A stretch of 64,000 nucleotides of DNA from Berkiella sp964594635 (GTDB taxonomy: Bacteria > Pseudomonadota > Gammaproteobacteria > Berkiellales > Berkiellaceae). Both the position numbers and the translations under genes were made by a program. Shown piece by piece: positions 59,308 to 64,000 of the stretch. The DNA is taken from positions 124,001-188,000 of the forward strand of contig CAZQMV010000003.1 of assembly GCA_964594635.1 (NCBI GenBank). The letters are read 5' to 3'. The notes below the pieces were generated by a model. That model did not search any database. It was not told where the DNA came from and saw only the letters and a program-made list of their open reading frames with translations. The number at the start of each line of letters is the position of its first letter. Position 1 is the stretch's first letter.

Positions 59308-61299
59308 TTAACTCATAAACATGCGCTTATAAAATTGATACCAATTACTTTGAAATCGCTCTTCTGGATCGTATTTTAACTTCAACTCTAAAAATGATTT
59401 AAATTGTGGATAAGCTTTTTCGATTTGATCTTTTCTGGCATAACGGTGATACGTTAAATAAAAACTGCCATTAAAAGCCAGAGCATGATCAATTAAACGC
59501 GAAAAGTAATCTTGCGCATATTGAAAGCCACTACTTGTATGCGGAACATTCAAGTTAAAAATAATGCAAGCATAATCTTGCTTAGCCCAAGGCAAATAGG
59601 TTTCATCATCTTTTTTTATCAAACGCACCGTACCATAAATAATATTGATGGCTTTTAAAGTCGCATCATTTGCGACATTGGTCATAAAATTGGCAATGTC
59701 ACTTAATGGGACATACACTTCAGTGATCATTAAACTACCATGGCGCCAATCAGGGAAAAATGATCGGATATATTCAATATATTTTTCATTATAAAAACCC
59801 AATTGATGCGTATCAGACCAATAGCATTGCCCATCGGTGCTCAAATAATATTCACTATATCGTTTGAATGCTTCTGCTTTATTAACATGGGCTAACAACA
59901 ATAGTTTATTCCAAGCCTCTTGGCTTAAGAACCGATTTTCAGTTTCAGGAACAACTTGGGTTGGTTGGTAACAAGAAAACACACCGGTTTGTAAAAAGTC
60001 TTTAGATTTTTCATCCGTCATAAATTGAAAATCGCCATATAAAAATCCTTGCGAAATTCGCTCTTCAAATTGCGCCGCTAATGATTGCGTTGAAATCACT
60101 GCCACTTTTCGTTGTAGTGCTTGGCGCTTAACCAATTGCAATTGAACTTGCTGTACCAAACCAAATAACCCATAGCCCCCTATCGCCAGTGAAAAGAGTT
60201 CTGCATTCTCCTGACGTGAAACATGGATTAAATCACCTTGCGCATTCATTAAATCAAAAGATAGAATATCTTGCACAAAAGGCTTCATGAGCAATCCTCG
60301 ACCATGAATATTAGCACTTAAAGCTCCGCCAATGGTGAGCTCATCTGCACCCGTTTGCTTTTGGGCAATTGTCCACCAATCGCCTGTATTTGATTGTTGT
60401 TCTTGCAGATAGCGTATCAATTTAGGCCAAGCAATGCCTGCATCAACCAGTAAAAGGCCTTTTTCTTTATCAAACTGATTCACACGAGTTGCTAAGCTCA
60501 TATCGATTAAGACACTATTTTCTGCAAACTGCTGTCCACCCATCGCATGACGTGAACCACAGATGCTTATTATTTGATTATGAGTATTTGCAGAAACTAT
60601 CGTTTCTTGCATGAGCTTTGTTTCTTGCGGATAAATGATACGATTCACAACCGTTTCATTCATGCGCGAATGAAGATCATTGACATAGACTTCTTTAAAG
60701 CCATGTTCAGCATGCTTTACAATAATCGCTGCAACGGCCAAATAGCACAAATAAATACCTGGGATCATAATCAAATTGTACAATAAATTGCCAGGCACAC
60801 TTTCTACCGATATCATTGATTGTTGAAATAAAGAAGCAATTAATAATAATACCATGGCAATAATGCCGTAACGAATTTGCGGATGTTTAGTAAGGTGATA
60901 AGCAACAGTTAACGCATAAAACAATAACAATGCTGCTAATACATAGTAGCAAATGGCTATTAAATATTCTGGTAAAAAACTGATAACACCAAAATACAAC
61001 ATTGTTACTAAGGAAAAAAAGAGTAAGGCTAGGCGATGATACCTTGGCCATAAAATGCCGATTGCGGCACTGCTTAAACTTCCGGCAACCATTCCAATTA
61101 AGACTAGAATGGCACGCCACAATGAACTGCCTCCATAAACATGCCATATAGCTGTTAGTAATGAAGACAAGCCAATTCCCACCAATACTACAATAAAATC
61201 ATAACGAACAGGACTAATAGTTTGTTGTCGTTTAAGAAGCCATGCCAATAGTAAGCTTTCGATTCCTAAAATAACATTGGTTACAATGACGCTAATCAT
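59308..61299 (-). CDS. Membrane-anchored FAD-binding oxidoreductase
   Basis: The 663 aa start with about six membrane helices (residues 1-200). An FAD_binding_4 (PCMH-type) domain follows: ICGSRHAMGGQQF, VDAGIAWPKLIRYL, IGGALSANIHGRG, FSLAIGGYGLFGLV. The C-terminal cap looks like the D-arabinono-lactone/FAD-linked oxidase type. It probably oxidises a hydroxylated substrate at the inner membrane. It overlaps the methyltransferase gene at 61292 by 8 nt, so the two are coupled. Confidence 0.85.
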   Translation of the reverse strand: MISVIVTNVILGIESLLLAWLLKRQQTISPVRYDFIVVLVGIGLSSLLTAIWHVYGGSSLWRAILVLIGMVAGSLSSAAIGILWPRYHRLALLFFSLVTMLYFGVISFLPEYLIAICYYVLAALLLFYALTVAYHLTKHPQIRYGIIAMVLLLIASLFQQSMISVESVPGNLLYNLIMIPGIYLCYLAVAAIIVKHAEHGFKEVYVNDLHSRMNETVVNRIIYPQETKLMQETIVSANTHNQIISICGSRHAMGGQQFAENSVLIDMSLATRVNQFDKEKGLLLVDAGIAWPKLIRYLQEQQSNTGDWWTIAQKQTGADELTIGGALSANIHGRGLLMKPFVQDILSFDLMNAQGDLIHVSRQENAELFSLAIGGYGLFGLVQQVQLQLVKRQALQRKVAVISTQSLAAQFEERISQGFLYGDFQFMTDEKSKDFLQTGVFSCYQPTQVVPETENRFLSQEAWNKLLLLAHVNKAEAFKRYSEYYLSTDGQCYWSDTHQLGFYNEKYIEYIRSFFPDWRHGSLMITEVYVPLSDIANFMTNVANDATLKAINIIYGTVRLIKKDDETYLPWAKQDYACIIFNLNVPHTSSGFQYAQDYFSRLIDHALAFNGSFYLTYHRYARKDQIEKAYPQFKSFLELKLKYDPEERFQSNWYQFYKRMFMS

Positions 61300-62161
61300 A
61301 ATTAGCCTTTGCTAAACAAACCCACTCTCCTTGCGTTTTGGGTGCCTTGATTTCAAGAGAAGGATCAACTAACTTTGTGTGCTGGTATCCTAAATGGGCT
61401 AAAAAGTAACTCGCTAAAATAGCTGGTTCAATTCCCCATTTAAATAATTCATTTTGTCTCTTCAACCAATAATTGACCATAAAAGAAGCATTTACAAATT
61501 GAATACTGCCAGTGACTTGTTTTTCCATAAAAGTAAACATGATAGAAAAATCAGCATTAAAATAATCATGTAGATCAGTAAAAAATTCTTTGATCTCTTG
61601 TTCATTAAAATACATAGTGATCCCTTCGGCAATCAACAAAGTCTTTTTATCATGTGCACAGTATTCTGCCAGAACAGATTTTAGGGTTTGTTTTTGTAAA
61701 TCTACTGCAACAAATATCACATTATTTGCCTCTTTGTTCTCTTTAAGAAAAGCTGCCTTCTTTATGGTTTGAGTAGCAGGATGATCAATTTCAATAAACT
61801 GCACATCAGGGTATTGTCGATAATAGCGTTGTGTTAGCGTATCAAATCCTGCTGCCAGCACTATTACTTGCAAGGTGTTGTTTTCTAAAGCCGCCTTTGC
61901 CCAGGTATCGATGATTTTTTTTCGAGCAGCATAGTGTTTAAACAAGCCAGGGATGGTTATACGCTCGACAAACCCAAACCACCACTGATACCACCTCTTC
62001 TGTAATAAAGCTAACCATCCAGGTTCCATGAGGTTTATGGCGTTTTGCCATAGGAGAATGCGCCTGTTATCAGCATCCTCGGGCAATTGACCTATTTGGT
62101 TGAGGTACAACAATCCCTTTGCAATCCATACCGCGGTTTGGCTCGGCTTATTGTCTTTCAT
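61292..62161 (-). CDS. LCMT/PPM-family SAM-dependent methyltransferase
   Basis: The 289 aa have the leucine-carboxyl-methyltransferase layout: VIVLAAGFDTLTQRY (motif I), QFIEIDHPATQTIKKAAF (acidic motif with E-D), LIAEGITMYFNEQEIKEFF. Bacterial members methylate small carboxylates or unknown acids. It overlaps the FAD oxidoreductase by 8 nt, suggesting a two-step modification pathway. Confidence 0.9.
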   Translation of the reverse strand: MKDNKPSQTAVWIAKGLLYLNQIGQLPEDADNRRILLWQNAINLMEPGWLALLQKRWYQWWFGFVERITIPGLFKHYAARKKIIDTWAKAALENNTLQVIVLAAGFDTLTQRYYRQYPDVQFIEIDHPATQTIKKAAFLKENKEANNVIFVAVDLQKQTLKSVLAEYCAHDKKTLLIAEGITMYFNEQEIKEFFTDLHDYFNADFSIMFTFMEKQVTGSIQFVNASFMVNYWLKRQNELFKWGIEPAILASYFLAHLGYQHTKLVDPSLEIKAPKTQGEWVCLAKANYD

Positions 62162-62275
62162 CCATAAAACATAGACCGGATCGCCCTAAAAGTGGTTGCC
62201 TAAGGTGACTGGATATGTTTACTATTTATGGATAGTATATGCGTCGGCTAGTGTTTAACTTGAAGGAGAAACTAA

Positions 62276-62392
62276 ATGGCTAAGTCACAAGAAGGGCAGA
62301 AGAAACAAACCAAGAAAGCCCCTGTTCATAAAGATATCAAAGCAAAGCGTGCTGCTAAAGACGCGAAAAAGAAAGAGAAAGGCGGCAAATAG
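62276..62392 (+). CDS. 38-aa Lys-rich basic protein
   Basis: MAKSQEGQKKQTKKAPVHKD then KAKRAAKDAKKKEKGGK. AAGGAGA lies 5-6 nt before the ATG. About 40% Lys/Arg suggests nucleic-acid or ribosome contact; similar tiny Lys-rich proteins exist in Legionella-type genomes, from memory. It stands alone between two minus-strand genes. Confidence 0.65.
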   Translation: MAKSQEGQKKQTKKAPVHKDIKAKRAAKDAKKKEKGGK

Positions 62393-62404
62393 GTCAACAC
62401 CTTT

Positions 62405-62430
62405 GTAGGGGTCGACCACCGTGTCGGCCC
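62405..62430. repeat. REP-like GTAG hairpin
   Basis: GTAG followed by GGGTCGAC-CACC-GTGTCGGCCC, an imperfect palindrome, right after the 38-aa gene. The 5' GTAG plus hairpin layout is that of classic REPs recognised by RAYTs. Only one copy is seen here. Confidence 0.45.
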
Positions 62431-62431
62431 A

Positions 62432-64000
62432 TTATCTCCAAAGATTTGTACGAGCTAAATCATAAACCTCATTCCCTTTGCCACTTAAAATCGCCTTAAT
62501 CATAAACAAACTAAATCCTTTCATTTGCTCTGCTGTAATAGTTGGCGGCATGACCAACTCATTACGATTAACAACCACATCCACAATAGCCGGCCCTTTT
62601 TCGGCAAAGGCACTCATTAGACCATCTTGGACATCACTTGCTTTTTCAATTCTAACACCGGCAATCCCCAACGCTTTCGCCATGTTAGCAAAATTGGGAT
62701 TCACTAAATCGGTGCCAAAAGGCAGCATTCCAGAAGCAAGCATTTCTAGCTCAACAAAGCCTAACGTACCATTATTAAAAATAACCACTTTAACTGGCAA
62801 CTTGTGCTGAGCCAAGGTGAGCACATCACCCATTAACATCGAGAAGCCACCATCACCGCACATCGCAATCACTTGACGGTTCTTAAATGTCGCCTGTGCT
62901 CCCAATCCTTGCGAAAAGGCATTAGCCATTGAGCCATGGTTGAAAGATCCCAATAATCGTCTTTTACCATTCATTTTTAGATATCGTGCCGCCCAGACCG
63001 TTGGCGTGCCTACATCGCAAGCAATGATGGCGTCTTCTCTTGCGATTTCATCAATCATTTTAGCGACATATTGTGGATGAATCAGATTAGTAGAAGTTGC
63101 AACTGCGAGTTCATCTAATTCATGACGAGATTTTCTGTAATGACTCACCGCTTGCTCTAAATGCGAACCGTCATTTTTTTCTTTCAATAACGGCAATAAC
63201 GCATTCAATGTGGCTTTGACATCACCTACTACGCCAATATCAACGGGGGTGCGCTTACCAAGCTGTTCACCACAAATATCTACTTGAATAATGCGTGCTT
63301 TAGTGGGGTAAAATTGACGATAAGGAAAACTGGTACCTAATAATAATAAAGTATCACAGGATTCCATTGTATAATAGCCTGATGCAAATCCAACAAAACC
63401 TGTCATTCCTACATCATAAGGGTTATTAAATTCAACCCACTCTTTGGCACGTAGCGCATGCACCATGGGCGCTTTTAATTTTTGACATAACTGCATTAGC
63501 TCTGCATGCGCATTTTTGCAACCACTACCACAAAAAACGGTTACCTTCTTGCCCTCATTGAGCATGGCTGCCACTTTATTTAATTCAGTTTGACTTGGTG
63601 TGATAACGGGATCTGTTTGATAGATCACTGGCATCGATGATACAGGACCGGCTGCTGCTTTTAGCGCCATGTCACCCGATAAAACTAATACAGCAACACC
63701 TTTTTTGGAAATCGCTGTTTGCATCGCAATGTGTAATAATCTTGGCATTTGTTCAGGTGAGCTAACCACTTCACAAAAATGGCTGCACTCTTTAAAGAAA
63801 ATATTGGGGTGGGTTTCTTGAAAATAATCGCTACCAATCTCAGCTGTTGGAATGTGAGCAGCAATCGCTAACACGGGTGCCCCACTTCGATGACTATCAT
63901 ATAAGCCATTAATTAAATGCATATTACCAGGGCCACAACTGCCTGCGCAGACTGCCAATTTTCCCGTCAGCTGCGCCTCAGCACCTGCGGCAAAAGCGGC
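62432..64000 (-). CDS. PoxB-like thiamine-diphosphate enzyme, N-terminus cut by window edge
   Basis: Pyruvate:quinone oxidoreductase/acetolactate-synthase-type enzyme. The frame is open to the right edge, so the N-terminus is missing; visible residues begin AAFAAGAEAQLTGKLAVCAGSCGPGNMHLING. The N-terminal TPP-PYR part, a central Rossmann domain and the TPP-PP domain with MCGDGGFSMLMGDVLTL.....IFNNGTLGFV are present. The C-terminal tail (MKGFSLFMIKAILSGKGNEVYDLARTNLWR) matches PoxB, whose tail binds membrane lipid. It decarboxylates pyruvate to acetate with electrons to quinone. Confidence 0.92.
   Translation of the reverse strand, partial: AAFAAGAEAQLTGKLAVCAGSCGPGNMHLINGLYDSHRSGAPVLAIAAHIPTAEIGSDYFQETHPNIFFKECSHFCEVVSSPEQMPRLLHIAMQTAISKKGVAVLVLSGDMALKAAAGPVSSMPVIYQTDPVITPSQTELNKVAAMLNEGKKVTVFCGSGCKNAHAELMQLCQKLKAPMVHALRAKEWVEFNNPYDVGMTGFVGFASGYYTMESCDTLLLLGTSFPYRQFYPTKARIIQVDICGEQLGKRTPVDIGVVGDVKATLNALLPLLKEKNDGSHLEQAVSHYRKSRHELDELAVATSTNLIHPQYVAKMIDEIAREDAIIACDVGTPTVWAARYLKMNGKRRLLGSFNHGSMANAFSQGLGAQATFKNRQVIAMCGDGGFSMLMGDVLTLAQHKLPVKVVIFNNGTLGFVELEMLASGMLPFGTDLVNPNFANMAKALGIAGVRIEKASDVQDGLMSAFAEKGPAIVDVVVNRNELVMPPTITAEQMKGFSLFMIKAILSGKGNEVYDLARTNLWR

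Overview
The window reads as chromosomal DNA of an AT-rich gammaproteobacterium, most likely a host-associated or intracellular member of the Legionellales/Coxiellaceae/Berkiella type. This is an inference. The housekeeping blocks (hrcA-grpE-dnaK-dnaJ-dapB, nadK-recN, fur/bamE/ratB/ratA/smpB/ssrA) are gammaproteobacterial in order and sequence. The rest carries several ankyrin-repeat proteins and a RhoGAP/RhoGEF pair, domains expected in eukaryotes or in effectors of intracellular bacteria.

Layout. 1-14.6 kb: heat-shock chaperone operon and dapB on the minus strand, nadK-recN divergent from it, a YddA/SbmA-like ABC transporter, fur, bamE, ratAB, smpB and the tmRNA gene ssrA. 14.57-27.17 kb: a 12.6-kb integrative island inserted in the 3' end of ssrA. 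It is bounded by a 13-bp direct repeat (attL/attR) and carries a tyrosine integrase, an AlpA-type regulator, a RepA-like ATPase and a mostly minus-strand cargo. The cargo includes a thymidylate-synthase-fold enzyme with the Asp expected of dCMP (hydroxy)methylases, a HEPN-like DUF3644 protein, a four-repeat DUF723/GIY-YIG nuclease-like protein and an AlbA_2/Schlafen-like ATP-binding protein. The original ssrA terminator appears to have been displaced to the far side of the island. 27.2-30.2 kb: a decay zone with a 118-bp tandem repeat, an outer-membrane barrel pseudogene, a broken hipBA module whose palindromic operator is intact, and a small protein with a double-glycine leader.

30.3-49.9 kb: stress and metabolic genes (catalase, OsmC, pirin, L,D-transpeptidase, LuxR-type regulator, class III cyclase, Kef-type antiporter, GloA, an ankyrin protein, APH-type kinase, HDAC-family deacetylase, universal stress protein, CsbD, DUF1328). 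A short repeat with consensus AAAGGACAYCCATTT occurs about 20 times in the window. It clusters around an IS200-like/REP-associated tyrosine transposase (RAYT) at 46.45 kb, which is flanked by copies in opposite orientation, as expected of a REP/RAYT system.

50.1-57.7 kb: a minus-strand run of eukaryotic-like or unknown genes: a large ankyrin protein, a 333-aa unknown, an FMN reductase, a RhoGAP-like protein, a RhoGEF (DH)-like protein 10 nt downstream of it, a glutaredoxin, and a further ankyrin-like pair. The RhoGAP-RhoGEF pair is the most striking content: two opposing regulators of eukaryotic Rho GTPases in one apparent bacterial operon. 57.8-64 kb: a HerA-like ATPase (DUF853), a membrane-anchored FAD oxidoreductase overlapping an LCMT-like methyltransferase, a small Lys-rich protein and a PoxB-like thiamine-diphosphate enzyme running off the right edge. 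All functional statements rest on motif recognition by eye; no database search was possible.
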